From the IMG/VR virus record IMGVR_UViG_3300032799_000186, positions 1 to 63,662 of that record: a stretch of 63,662 nt of DNA; one strand, written 5' to 3'. The notes beneath the pieces were generated by a model. The model was not told where the DNA came from, did no database searches, and was given only the letters and a program-made list of their open reading frames with translations. This document shows, piece by piece, positions 26,651 to 35,336 of the stretch. How positions within the stretch are numbered: the first letter of the stretch is position 1; each line of letters begins with the position of its first letter. The position numbers and the translations under genes are program-made. Source of the stretch: a virus.

Positions 26651-26889
26651 CCGTGGTGGTGAACAAGGATCCCACGAAGGAAGTTTTGACCCCGGATCCT
26701 GACGGAACCCGGGTTGAGTTCTACACTTCCAGAAATTACAAGCCGAGGTCTCTTTCAGTCTGGCTCAACGGCATGCGCCTTGACCCCTTTCTGGAAACAG
26801 GATACCTGGAGGGAAGTGGAAACCTCGTGACCATGAAGGAGCCCCCTGGGATTGGAGATAGCCTCCAGGCCCAGTACGATCCTCTATGA
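26647..26889 (+). CDS. Small beta protein, paralogue of the next gene (80 aa)
   Basis: The GTG start overlaps the previous stop (GTGA). It shares with the next gene the pattern VxLNGxxLxP...VTMKEPPxxGDxLxxxY (here SLSVWLNGMRL and VTMKEPPGIGDSL). This is a small beta domain common in phage virion proteins. The two adjacent genes look like a tandem duplication. They lie just before the neck genes, so a connector or collar role is plausible. Confidence 0.65.
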   Translation: MTVVVNKDPTKEVLTPDPDGTRVEFYTSRNYKPRSLSVWLNGMRLDPFLETGYLEGSGNLVTMKEPPGIGDSLQAQYDPL

Positions 26890-27323
26890 TCCTCTTGAAG
26901 GAAACAGCCGGCGACACCTTGACGGGTGACATTGACGGATCGAATGTGGTGTTCACCACGAGTTTCGATTTCCAGTTTGAGAGCGTGAACGTCTACCTGA
27001 ACGGTCGGCTGAAGGTGCGGGATTGGGACGATGGTTTTTGGGTGACCGGAGTCCGGATCGTGACCATGAAGGAGCCCCCGCTACTGGGGGACACCCTGGA
27101 GGTGGAGTACCGATCCGACACACGCACAGGCGGAGGCGCTCTCGGGGGTGTGCCAGGCCCCGCGCAGGTTGAAGTGCTCCGCCCCGACGCGGAACCGGAG
27201 GGGGAGAGGACTCCAGAAACCTTGGCCGTCGAGTTGGCACCGGCAAGCACTTCCCGAGAGGACAAACCTGGGGTATCCTCCAGGGGCGAGTTGAAGCCAA
27301 TGATCGTCCGGGATGACGGATAG
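26886..27323 (+). CDS. Small beta protein paralogue with disordered tail (145 aa)
   Basis: ATGA overlap with the previous gene. Residues 1-78 repeat its neighbour's fold (SVNVYLNGRLKV, VTMKEPPLLGDTL). The remaining 65 residues are Pro/Glu/Gly-rich and probably disordered. Probably a collar, connector or decoration protein. Confidence 0.65.
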   Translation: MILLKETAGDTLTGDIDGSNVVFTTSFDFQFESVNVYLNGRLKVRDWDDGFWVTGVRIVTMKEPPLLGDTLEVEYRSDTRTGGGALGGVPGPAQVEVLRPDAEPEGERTPETLAVELAPASTSREDKPGVSSRGELKPMIVRDDG

Positions 27324-27332
27324 GAGACCGGC

Positions 27333-28355
27333 ATGGCGCTGATCAAATTGTCCATCGTGGTAGCTTCCCTGGATGAAGTCCGGGAAAATTTTGACCGGAT
27401 AAAAATTTACCGGAGCACCACGGGCGTCACTGGAGCTTACGTCGAGATCACGGATCCCACTTCCCGCCTGGTTCTGGAGTCAGGCAAGGTGGTGTACGAC
27501 TACACCGACTTGAGCGGCCACGAGGACTACTACTACCGGTCCAGCTACTACAACAGCATCACGTCTCTGGAGTCCAGCCAGTCCGATCCCCAGCAGGGGG
27601 AGGGCGACAGTGCCCTGGATGTCCTTTCGGTCGAGGAGCTGAAAACCAACTACCTCTTCGGCCTGGACATGACCGATGAAGCCGGCAACGCTTTCCCCAG
27701 TACCATGTTCGAGCACTACATCAAGACAGCCGTGAGCTGGGTGGAGCAGCGCCTGGACCTGCCCTTGCGCCCCAAGCGCATCGACGTAGAGAAGCACGAT
27801 TTCATAAGAGAGGATTATGACAAGTATATCTGGCTGGAAACGGATCTGTTCCCAGTCATCGACGTGGAAGAGATCAAGCTGGTTCTGCCCGGCAATCAGG
27901 TAGTCCAGAACTTCACCCGGGAATGGATCCACGTGACCAAGGAGTCGGGGCAGATTCAGATCGTCCCCGGAACAGGCTCAGCCGGGACCATCCTCTTGGG
28001 CGCGAGCGGAGCCTGGATCCCATTCATCTACGGGATCAACAGGCTGATCCCCGACGCCTTTTGGATCAAGTACACCGCCGGGTTCGAGAGCGGAAAGATT
28101 CCTTACCTCTTGAAAGACATGGTGGGGAAGGTGGCCAGTTACGGCCCGCTGTTCCTGGCCGGCGAGCTGCTTCTGGGAGCTGGCATCGTGTCGAGCAGCG
28201 TGGGCATCGACGGGCTTTCCCAGTCGGTTGGGACCATGGCCAGCCCCAGCGGAGGCGCCTACAGTTCCCGAATCAAGGCGTACCAGGAAGAGGTCAAGGA
28301 AGCCATCCCCGAGCTGATTCGCTACTACAAGGGCTTGCGGTTGAGGGTTCTGTAA
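27333..28355 (+). CDS. Neck/head-completion-like protein with FN3-like N-terminus (340 aa)
   Basis: Residues 1-85 resemble a fibronectin-like domain (FDRIKIYRSTTGVTGAYVEI, DYYYRSSYYNS). The remainder is alpha/beta, with DFIREDYDKYIWLE and a segment (PDAFWIKYTAGFESGKIP, then IRYYKGLRLRVL) like phage head-tail connector adaptors. It starts the neck cluster that leads to the sheath gene. Assignment is from gene order plus these motifs. Confidence 0.65.
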   Translation: MALIKLSIVVASLDEVRENFDRIKIYRSTTGVTGAYVEITDPTSRLVLESGKVVYDYTDLSGHEDYYYRSSYYNSITSLESSQSDPQQGEGDSALDVLSVEELKTNYLFGLDMTDEAGNAFPSTMFEHYIKTAVSWVEQRLDLPLRPKRIDVEKHDFIREDYDKYIWLETDLFPVIDVEEIKLVLPGNQVVQNFTREWIHVTKESGQIQIVPGTGSAGTILLGASGAWIPFIYGINRLIPDAFWIKYTAGFESGKIPYLLKDMVGKVASYGPLFLAGELLLGAGIVSSSVGIDGLSQSVGTMASPSGGAYSSRIKAYQEEVKEAIPELIRYYKGLRLRVL

Positions 28356-28356
28356 C

Positions 28357-29178
28357 ATGGGCCTCGTACCCCTCATCCCAACGATTCGCCCCGCGTCCGG
28401 CATCGCCGGAAATACGGACACCAAGTACGAGAAGCGCCGGCCGGACATGAACGCCAAGCTGTTCGATGCCGTTATCGAGCAAAAGGGCTACAGATTGGCC
28501 TGGACCCGGGCAACCGAATGCCCGTGCGCGAGTGTCAACGACCAGACCAGGCAACCGGACCCCAACTGCGTTCTCTGCAAGGGGACAGGGTGGTTTTACT
28601 TTGCCCCCAGTGAGCCTGTGGTGTCCTCCAAGGTTGGGCCGCTCAATCCCCTCCAGCAGAGCATCGTGGCCAACAAGTGCGGTGTGATCCGGGGGATTAT
28701 CACCGGAATCCGCAGCAATCGTGAACCCTTCGGAGAAATCGGCAACTGGCAATGGGGTGACGTGACCATCACCGTCCGGCCACAAAACAGGTTGGGGCAT
28801 TACGACAAGCTGATCCACCTGGACAGCGAGATCGTCTACGTGGAAGCGTTTGACGCCGATGCCCCGACGCTCCCGATCAAGACCCGGTACCCCGTGAATC
28901 AGGTCAACCTGTTGAGATCCTTGGCAAAAGAATATGTTCCAGGGGTAGATTTCACCCTGGTCGCTGGGGTTCTCACCTGGCTACCCGGGAAGGGGCCGGT
29001 CAAGGGCTCCCGGCTCAGCCTCCACTACCTGACCCATCCGACCTGGCTGGTCATTGACCACCCCCACGCCATCCGGATGTCCATGCGGAAGGTGAAGGTC
29101 AAGGACCCCTTGACCCCCCAGGGAGACCCTCAGCAGCTCCCCATCCAGGCCCACGGCAGACTGGACTTCCTGCCATGA
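28357..29178 (+). CDS. Neck protein with a cysteine cluster (273 aa)
   Basis: The ATG follows the previous stop by one base. It has a four-cysteine cluster (ECPCASVND, then NCVLCKGTGWFY), the C-x-C...C-x2-C-x-G-x-G pattern that recurs in phage head-tail adaptor proteins and probably binds zinc. Beta-rich sequence follows (WQWGDVTITVRPQNRLG, VLTWLPGKGPVKG). It overlaps the next gene by ATGA. Neck or adaptor role from position. Confidence 0.65.
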   Translation: MGLVPLIPTIRPASGIAGNTDTKYEKRRPDMNAKLFDAVIEQKGYRLAWTRATECPCASVNDQTRQPDPNCVLCKGTGWFYFAPSEPVVSSKVGPLNPLQQSIVANKCGVIRGIITGIRSNREPFGEIGNWQWGDVTITVRPQNRLGHYDKLIHLDSEIVYVEAFDADAPTLPIKTRYPVNQVNLLRSLAKEYVPGVDFTLVAGVLTWLPGKGPVKGSRLSLHYLTHPTWLVIDHPHAIRMSMRKVKVKDPLTPQGDPQQLPIQAHGRLDFLP

Positions 29179-30023
29179 TCGAAGTCAAGGGCCTGGAAAT
29201 CAGTTTGCCGGCTACCTTGGTGGCCAACCTGAGCGAGCAGGCCCTGATGGATGCCTTGAAAGACGTGGCTGAGGCCGCCAGAGCCGAGTGGATACGCTTG
29301 GCAGGTTCCACCCTCCACACTACCAGGCAAACCTATATTGACGGCATCCAGCCCGTAGCTATGGCCCCAGGAGTGGCAACCGTTTCACTCGTCGGGATGT
29401 TACCCAACATCATCGAGCAGGGCATGCCTGAAACCGACCTCCGGACCACCCTTTTGGGACCGAATGCCACGGGGAAGAAGAAAGCCAAGGATGGGCACTA
29501 CTACCGGGCCATCCCCTTCAGGCATGCGACCCCTGGGGGCAAGGGCCAGCAAGCGGCGGCAGAGGCCATGGGCGGGGTAGTTGGGGCCAATGTTGGCGTT
29601 CCGATGGGGAAGGCTTACACGGGCGTGGTGACCGATGCCAAGAAGTTGGGCCGGGATGTCTACAAGAAGGCCAAGACGCTGAAGGCTAGTGTAGGTGAAC
29701 CTCACACCCAGACACGGTGGGGGAAGCGCCTGGCCGAGCGGGTGGCGGGGACTCCCAAGCTGAAGGAGCACCACGCCACGGACATCTACGCCGGCATGGT
29801 CCGGATGGAGAAGGTCTACCACGCGGGGGGAAAGCCCCAGTCCAAGTACATGACCTTCCGGACCATCAGCGAGAAAGTGCCGGTGGGCTGGATTCGGCCG
29901 GCTACCGATGGAAAGCACCTGGTCGAGGACGTGGCCAAGTTCGTGGAAGAGATCGGGACGGCGACGTTCGTGGCCTACGTGGAAGGGCTGACCACGCCCG
30001 ACAACCCGGGAGCGCAAAGATGA
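29175..30023 (+). CDS. Neck/head-tail joining-like protein (282 aa)
   Basis: Coupled to its neighbours by ATGA overlaps on both sides. The N-terminus has a helix typical of HK97 gp10-like connector proteins (LMDALKDVAEAARAEWIRLA). The middle is Gly/Ala/Lys-rich. The C-terminus returns to a folded beta segment (FRTISEKVPVGWIRPATDG). The place between connector and tail-terminator-like genes supports a head-tail joining role. Confidence 0.6.
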   Translation: MIEVKGLEISLPATLVANLSEQALMDALKDVAEAARAEWIRLAGSTLHTTRQTYIDGIQPVAMAPGVATVSLVGMLPNIIEQGMPETDLRTTLLGPNATGKKKAKDGHYYRAIPFRHATPGGKGQQAAAEAMGGVVGANVGVPMGKAYTGVVTDAKKLGRDVYKKAKTLKASVGEPHTQTRWGKRLAERVAGTPKLKEHHATDIYAGMVRMEKVYHAGGKPQSKYMTFRTISEKVPVGWIRPATDGKHLVEDVAKFVEEIGTATFVAYVEGLTTPDNPGAQR

Positions 30024-30685
30024 TCCAGCGGTACCTCTACACGGCCCTGGTGAACGGACTGGAAGCCATCCGGCGAGACCCTTCTATCCTGGATGAGCTG
30101 TTCGAGGACCTGTACGAGCTGGATTCGACTGAAATGACGGCCATTCGGAAGTGGTTCGCGGACAAACCCCCGTCGGTCTATCACGGGTACGCCAGGGCGG
30201 ACTACAAGTTCCCCCTCTACACCATCGTCCTCCAGAGCGAGGGCGAGGACAAGATGATGATCGGGGATGAGGCGGACCAGATCACGGACTCCGGAGATCC
30301 GGACTTCGGAGCGGATGCCTATGCGGCGCTGTGGCGGCACACCTATCACATCCTGTGCTATAGCGAACACCCGGACGCCACCCTCTATATGTACGAGGTG
30401 GTCAAGGCCATCATTCTCCGCTCTCACGACTACTTCATTCAGCGGGATCTTTGGGGGATCCAAGTTTCTGGAATGGACATCCACGTGGACCCCAAGTACA
30501 TTCCAGAATATCTGTTCGTCCGGCAACTGGTGTTTTCGTGTGAACGGGAGTTCCGGCAGGTGGATAAAGCAAGCCGAAAAGGTAAGGCTTTCAAGATAGG
30601 TGGACTTTTCGTTGACAAATCTGGAAGCCCCAGCGATGTTGGAGAAGTAAAAACGCTGGTCTACCCATACGTGCCCGAGGAGTAG
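30020..30685 (+). CDS. Tail terminator-like protein (221 aa)
   Basis: An alpha/beta protein (FPLYTIVLQSEGEDK, WRHTYHILCYSEHPDATLYM, then AIILRSHDYFIQ), the alternating strand-helix pattern of tail-completion or terminator proteins, which cap the tail tube. It lies two genes before the sheath, where this protein is expected. No key residue is diagnostic. Confidence 0.6.
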   Translation: MIQRYLYTALVNGLEAIRRDPSILDELFEDLYELDSTEMTAIRKWFADKPPSVYHGYARADYKFPLYTIVLQSEGEDKMMIGDEADQITDSGDPDFGADAYAALWRHTYHILCYSEHPDATLYMYEVVKAIILRSHDYFIQRDLWGIQVSGMDIHVDPKYIPEYLFVRQLVFSCEREFRQVDKASRKGKAFKIGGLFVDKSGSPSDVGEVKTLVYPYVPEE

Positions 30686-30688
30686 CCC

Positions 30689-30991
30689 ATGGCGAAGAAG
30701 CACCGAGACGAACCCGAGTCCGAATTTCTGGAACCTACACCCATCCCCGAAGTGGTCATTCCTGATCCAGTTCCAGAGACTGGGGGCGCTTTGAACCTGG
30801 TCGCTGGGGTCCCAAACCTTCCCGAGCCCCCCAAGCCGCTCATCTCGTTGCGTGTGTTCTCGGCCATGACTGGAGTCCGCTGGGATCAAGCGGCCGGTTT
30901 TCTGTCCTACGCCAAGATGAAAAAGATGGGACCCCTGACCATGGAAGAGTGGCAGGCCGAGTTCCAGAAATTCAACAACCGCCCCGTGTAA
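30689..30991 (+). CDS. Hypothetical 100-aa protein before the sheath
   Basis: A charged, Pro-rich and probably disordered N-terminus (1-45) is followed by a small helical domain (LRVFSAMTGVRWDQAAGFLS to EEWQAEFQKF). That part looks like a short helical interaction domain. It is translated just before the sheath gene. No family is recognised. Confidence 0.6.
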   Translation: MAKKHRDEPESEFLEPTPIPEVVIPDPVPETGGALNLVAGVPNLPEPPKPLISLRVFSAMTGVRWDQAAGFLSYAKMKKMGPLTMEEWQAEFQKFNNRPV

Positions 30992-31003
30992 GGAGAAAAG
31001 AAC

Positions 31004-33319
31004 ATGCCCCCGACCTCGATTTTTTTCAACGGCAGGCTGATTTTTCGCCCCGGTTCCTATTCGGTGGTGGATGCCTCCGGTCTGGAGCAGGTGGGTCTTG
31101 GCGCGGCTGGCATCGTGGCCGTTCTGGGGACCGGTGAAGGTGGGCGCCCCACCAGCACCATCTCGGAGCTGAAGGACTTCATTGTCATCAACAAGCCCGA
31201 GCAGGGTCGCCAGACGTTCCGCAACGGCGACTTGCGCGAGGTGATGGACATGCTGTTCGCCCCAGCCAAGGATCCGAACATCCTTGGTGGTGCGGTCAGC
31301 GTGGTGGCCATGAAGGTCAACCCCGCCACCAAGTCGAGCGCGACCTTGGTCAACACCTCGGGCGACTGCATGCTGATCGAGTCCGCCGACTACGGGGCCT
31401 TCACCGCCCAGGACAACATCTCCATCGCGGATGGGACCCTCAAGGGCAAGAAGATCACGATCATGTTCGAGGACGTGACCGAAGCCGCCGACGACGTGGG
31501 CGGGGATCACCTGTTCACCCTCAAGTACACCAACCCGGGCAACGGCTGGACCACCATGACCGGCCAGGTGAAGGTTGGCGGCGTCATCGAGTGCCTGGCC
31601 ACCCGGACGGCATTGGCCGGCAAGGATGGGGACATCACCGATTCAGGCGGTGACCATACCGTCACGGTGGTGAGCGCCGCCGCCGGCGACCTTACCCAGC
31701 GGGTCACGATTTACGGTCTGGACGTGGCCCTCAACCCCCAGTTCGAGACCTTGACCCTGAATGGTGTCACCCCCGTGGTCGGAACCAAGGTGTTCAAGAC
31801 CGCAAGTGTTTGGGGTGGCAAGATCACCGGCACCACGGCGGGGGCAGTCACCGTGAGCGAAACCACCGCCGCGACGATTATGACCATCGGTGCGGGCGCG
31901 AACACCACCAAGGGTCTCCACCTCGGCCAGTGCATGTACGGGGCTGGTGTGGCCACCATCGTGGCCGGCGGAGCCTCCGTCAAGATCGCTCTCCTGGTGG
32001 GCACGAGTGCCACCGGTGCGGCCCAGATGGAGAAGCTGACCTTGGCTGGCGCAGTCCCCGTGGTGGGTACCGCCGTGTGGTCGGAAATCACAGCCATCGT
32101 GCTGGGTGACGTGGCCGCCGCAACCGTCGTGGCCGTCTCCGGTATCGCAGCCAATGCCAGCAAGACCTACCTGTCCACCCTCCAGAAGATGGCCGACTAC
32201 TTCAACGCCCGGTTCATCGCCACGGTGGGTGGCTTCGTGTTCACCATGGTCACCGGGATGACCGCCTTCGATCCGGCGAACTTGGATGTCCAGACCGTTG
32301 CGGTCAGCATCCTCGACCCGGCCAATCCGGGTTTCCATGCCGACCTGTGGGCTTGCATCAACTGGATCAACACCAACAGCCAGATCGGTGTGGCGTCGGC
32401 CATCGCCGGCGCCAAGGATGGAGCCCCCAGCAACACGAGCAGCCCGGTGTTCTTGGCTGGTGGGTCCGAGGGGACCACCCTGGCGAGTCACTGGCAGGCG
32501 GCCCTGAACCTGCTCAAGAAAGCCTACGTCAACAGCGTGGTAGTCCTGACCGGCGATCCGGCCGTTCACGCCATGCTGGACGCCCACGCTGCCTATATGT
32601 GCGGCATTGGGCGCATGGAGCGCGACGCACTCGCCGGGGCCATGAATGCCGGCCTGACCAACGTGCCCACCAAGACCGAGTTCAAGGCTCAGGCAGTCAA
32701 TCTGAACAGCCGGCACGTCCGGCTGGTTGGGCAGGCCGTCGAGCGGTACAACACCGCCGGAGAGCGGGCGGAGTTCATGCCCCCGTTCCAGGCAGCCATC
32801 TTGGCCGGCATGCAGGCCGGCGGCCCCATCGGCCAGAGCCTCACCCACAAGTACGCCAACGTCCTGAGCTTGCGACAGGACATCTCCTGGAACCCCACCG
32901 ACGACGCGGAAGAGCTGATCCAGGGCGGGTGCTGCTTCATGGAGTCCGTGGAGGGCATCGGTCGCCGGGTCGTGAGGAACACCACCACCTACCTGGTGGA
33001 CAGCAACATCGCCTACTGCGAGGCGAGCGTGAACCAGGCGGTGAACTTCGCGGTTTACAGCTTCCGCACGAACATGGAGTTCGCGGTCGGGAAGCGGGGC
33101 TTCATGGGGACCATCAATGCCACCAAGGGGCTGGCCATTGGCACCCTGGGGCTTCTGGTGGACGAAGGCATCCTGGTGGCCTACCGGTCCCTGGACATCG
33201 ACCTGATCGTCGATGTGCTGGAAGTGAGCCTGGAAATGGCCCCCATCATCCCGATCAATTTCGTGAAGAACACGATCCATTTGGTCACAATCCGCCAGTC
33301 GGCCGCCACTACCCGGTAG
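31004..33319 (+). CDS. Contractile tail sheath protein
   Basis: The 771-aa product begins with a typical sheath start (RPGSYSVVDASGLEQVGLGA, then VAVLGTGEGG). Its C-terminal part has the expected alpha/beta organisation (RLVGQAVERYNTAGERAEFM, LSLRQDISWNPTDDAEELIQ, VNFAVYSFRTNMEFAVG). It is longer than many sheaths because of a central insertion. Two beta modules at about 240-310 and 333-390 (FETLTLNGVTPVVGT and MEKLTLAGAVPVVGT) match the module in the 16705 product. The AAGGAG ribosome site is strong. Confidence 0.9.
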   Translation: MPPTSIFFNGRLIFRPGSYSVVDASGLEQVGLGAAGIVAVLGTGEGGRPTSTISELKDFIVINKPEQGRQTFRNGDLREVMDMLFAPAKDPNILGGAVSVVAMKVNPATKSSATLVNTSGDCMLIESADYGAFTAQDNISIADGTLKGKKITIMFEDVTEAADDVGGDHLFTLKYTNPGNGWTTMTGQVKVGGVIECLATRTALAGKDGDITDSGGDHTVTVVSAAAGDLTQRVTIYGLDVALNPQFETLTLNGVTPVVGTKVFKTASVWGGKITGTTAGAVTVSETTAATIMTIGAGANTTKGLHLGQCMYGAGVATIVAGGASVKIALLVGTSATGAAQMEKLTLAGAVPVVGTAVWSEITAIVLGDVAAATVVAVSGIAANASKTYLSTLQKMADYFNARFIATVGGFVFTMVTGMTAFDPANLDVQTVAVSILDPANPGFHADLWACINWINTNSQIGVASAIAGAKDGAPSNTSSPVFLAGGSEGTTLASHWQAALNLLKKAYVNSVVVLTGDPAVHAMLDAHAAYMCGIGRMERDALAGAMNAGLTNVPTKTEFKAQAVNLNSRHVRLVGQAVERYNTAGERAEFMPPFQAAILAGMQAGGPIGQSLTHKYANVLSLRQDISWNPTDDAEELIQGGCCFMESVEGIGRRVVRNTTTYLVDSNIAYCEASVNQAVNFAVYSFRTNMEFAVGKRGFMGTINATKGLAIGTLGLLVDEGILVAYRSLDIDLIVDVLEVSLEMAPIIPINFVKNTIHLVTIRQSAATTR

Positions 33320-33343
33320 CCGAGCTGAAAAGGAGAACGTGTC

Positions 33344-33790
33344 ATGGGTGAAAAAGGTCGCATCCTAACTGGAGCACGTGCCCGATTCAGCATCGGTGGG
33401 ACGAAGGTCGGGTATGCCAGAAACGTCAACATTTCCGAGGAAGTCCGCTATGACCCGGTGGAAGTCCTCGACAACATCGAGGTCCAGGAGTTCGTCCCGA
33501 TTGGCTACACCGTTCGGCTCCGGGCTTCCCAGTTCCGGATCGTGGGCGAGACCATCAAGTCCCTGGGGTACTTCCCCAGCGTTGGCGCCAACACCGAAGA
33601 GCACCTCAGCAACATCCTGACCAACGGCGACCTGGTGGCCACCATCGAGGACAGCAAGACGGGCAAGATCGTCGCCACGGTCGAGCAGGTCAAGGTGGCC
33701 TCCCACAACTACACCATCGACGCCCGAGGCGTGGTTGGGGAAGATGTCGAGTTCGTCGGAATCAGAGTGAAGGACGAGTCAGAAATATAA
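33344..33790 (+). CDS. Tail tube protein
   Basis: The 148-aa beta-rich product follows the sheath gene directly, the canonical order. It has the tube-protein pattern: an early strand (GARARFSIGGTKVGYARNVN), a central EFVPIGYTVRLRASQF, and C-terminal strands (VATVEQVKVASHNYTIDARG). AAGGAG supports the start. Tube subunits form the rigid channel inside the sheath. The stop lies 5 bases from the end of the convergent endonuclease gene. Confidence 0.85.
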   Translation: MGEKGRILTGARARFSIGGTKVGYARNVNISEEVRYDPVEVLDNIEVQEFVPIGYTVRLRASQFRIVGETIKSLGYFPSVGANTEEHLSNILTNGDLVATIEDSKTGKIVATVEQVKVASHNYTIDARGVVGEDVEFVGIRVKDESEI

Positions 33791-33795
33791 ATAAT

Positions 33796-34398
33796 TCAAT
33801 GACTTGCTAGATAGCCCATGAGATTTTTGAGAACCTCTGGGTTGTCCTGCACCATCCCCAAAGCTGCATTGCAGCGATTACAGAGGATTCCGCGCACCTT
33901 GCCAGTAGCATGATCGTGATCAACATGAATGCGCCTTTGGGGTAGCTTTGAGAGAGATAGACCACACCCCGGGCAGCAATCGTTCTGCGTTTTTCTAATT
34001 TCAACTAGATTTTCCGAGGAGACCCCATAGCTTTTGGCCTTGATTTCGGCAGCATGGTTCTCTCTCCATTTTCTATTAGCTTCTCGGCACTTGATAGCGT
34101 TCTTTTTTCTCCAAGTTCTTTGGTAAATTCTGAGCTGATCCCGATTGGCATCACGACGCTTTTGCTCCTTAGCCAAGGTCCGGGCTAGATGTTTCATTCT
34201 GGATTTTTTGCTGTAAGCGTTATACCTAGCTGGATCGGTTTTACGAATCTCTGTTCTTCGAGCCTTGATTTTTGCCCCATGTTCAAGGTACCGTTTTTTC
34301 ATGGAAGCCAGTTTTTTGCTTCGGTGTTTTAGGTAATACGCTTTTCGCCTAAGACGTTCGGCTTCTCTTTTCTGGGGGGCCTCTTTTGGGGTATCCAT
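33796..34398 (-). CDS. Endonuclease VII-type HNH homing endonuclease
   Basis: The only convincing minus-strand gene. The 200-aa protein has a very basic helical N-terminal 120 residues, a CCPGC (C142/C145) and CNRC (C173/C176) zinc pair, and the HVDHDHATGKVRG core (D160, H161, H163). This is the recombination endonuclease VII/HNH fold used by free-standing homing endonucleases. The ATG at 34398 follows GGAG. It is clearly more AT-rich than its neighbours and interrupts the tube-to-chaperone gene order, which suggests recent insertion. It probably has its own promoter. Confidence 0.85.
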   Translation of the reverse strand: MDTPKEAPQKREAERLRRKAYYLKHRSKKLASMKKRYLEHGAKIKARRTEIRKTDPARYNAYSKKSRMKHLARTLAKEQKRRDANRDQLRIYQRTWRKKNAIKCREANRKWRENHAAEIKAKSYGVSSENLVEIRKTQNDCCPGCGLSLSKLPQRRIHVDHDHATGKVRGILCNRCNAALGMVQDNPEVLKNLMGYLASH

Positions 34399-34437
34399 TT
34401 TTTCTCCAGACAAAATTTCTCATTCACATTATACGGA

Positions 34438-34443
34438 CTTTTT
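34438..34443 (-). promoter_or_regulatory. Putative -10 box for the homing endonuclease gene
   Basis: On the minus strand a perfect TATAAT lies about 40 bases upstream of the ATG at 34398, preceded by an A-rich stretch. I see no good -35. It would allow early expression apart from the late tail genes. Confidence 0.45.
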
Positions 34444-34522
34444 TTTCATCCCTTCCCCTCCCTTCTGGCTTTTGGCATGCTGTGGTGGTAACTTTCCAGA
34501 AACCCTGAAAGAGGAGAGCGAA

Positions 34523-35011
34523 ATGCCCCCGAAAACAGTGATCCCCGAGGACTTGGCAACGCTGGGCCACCTGAAGGCCGACATCCTGCAAGAGGAAGCC
34601 ACCAAGGCCATCGACCCCCCGGCCAAACCTTCCATTCCAGAAAACGATCCGAAGCTCAAGAAGGATTACATCTTTCAGTTCAAGTGGGCTGATGGCCGGG
34701 GGAAGGAGTGGGCCGGGGAGTTCACGAACCACGTTCTGGACATCCGCGAGCGCCAGATGGTGGGTCTGTTGCAGGCCAAGTTCAACGGCGGGATGCCCCA
34801 CGACTCCATCGACCCGGACATCAAAGCCCTCAACATGGTCATCGCCCACATGACCTACTCGTTGGGGAAGGATCGGCCGGAGTGGGCAAAGGACTTGCAG
34901 TCGCTGCTCGACATGCAGTTGATTCAGACGCTGTGGGCGGAGGTGCAGACCCACGAGGACACGTTTCGCGGATGGAAGGCACCTTCTGCGGGAGGCGATA
35001 CGAAGGCGTAG
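34523..35011 (+). CDS. Tail assembly chaperone-like protein
   Basis: The 162-aa product lies between tube and tape measure, where tail assembly chaperones normally sit. It is translated from the GAGGAGAGCGAA site at 34511. It is mostly alpha-helical and acidic, with GKEWAGEFTNHVLDIRERQM and NMVIAHMTYSLGKDRPEWAK. A second small protein follows in the +1 frame (equal to a -2 shift), the arrangement seen in phages that make a frameshift-extended chaperone. Assignment rests on gene order. Confidence 0.65.
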   Translation: MPPKTVIPEDLATLGHLKADILQEEATKAIDPPAKPSIPENDPKLKKDYIFQFKWADGRGKEWAGEFTNHVLDIRERQMVGLLQAKFNGGMPHDSIDPDIKALNMVIAHMTYSLGKDRPEWAKDLQSLLDMQLIQTLWAEVQTHEDTFRGWKAPSAGGDTKA

Positions 35012-35042
35012 CACGCCGGAGGCTCAAGTCAGGCGATGGTGG

Positions 35043-35333
35043 GTGAACAAGTACAAGCTGCCCCCGAACCACGAGCTGTTCGTGACCCGGACCTTGGCCG
35101 ACCTCCAGTTGGAAATGCTGGAGGACCTGGCGCAGCGGCGCGAGGAGCTTCGTGTCCAACTGGAAGAGCGCGAGGCCAGCACGGACACGGGCCGCATCCT
35201 GGACCAGATCAACGTCATCAACGAGGTGTTCGACGATCAGCCCGAAGTGTGGGATCCGCTGATCGACAAGTGGGAGAAGGAACTGGCCGAAGGAAAAATC
35301 CCCGACCTGGATGAGCGACTGGAAGAGGAGTAG
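35043..35333 (+). CDS. Second tail chaperone-like protein (possible frameshift extension)
   Basis: A 96-aa helical and very charged protein (LADLQLEMLEDLAQRREELR, then DKWEKELAEGK) starting at GTG 35043 with only weak ribosome-site support. The frame is open upstream into the end of the previous gene, in the +1 (or -2) frame, so a fused product is possible. It sits directly before the tape measure gene, as the second chaperone does in other tailed phages. Separate initiation and frameshifting cannot be told apart here. Confidence 0.55.
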   Translation: MNKYKLPPNHELFVTRTLADLQLEMLEDLAQRREELRVQLEEREASTDTGRILDQINVINEVFDDQPEVWDPLIDKWEKELAEGKIPDLDERLEEE

Positions 35334-35336
35334 TCG

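Noticed and set aside
30610-30620. TTGACAA inside the tail terminator-like gene as a promoter
   Set aside because: No palindrome and no -10 at proper spacing; it is within coding sequence.
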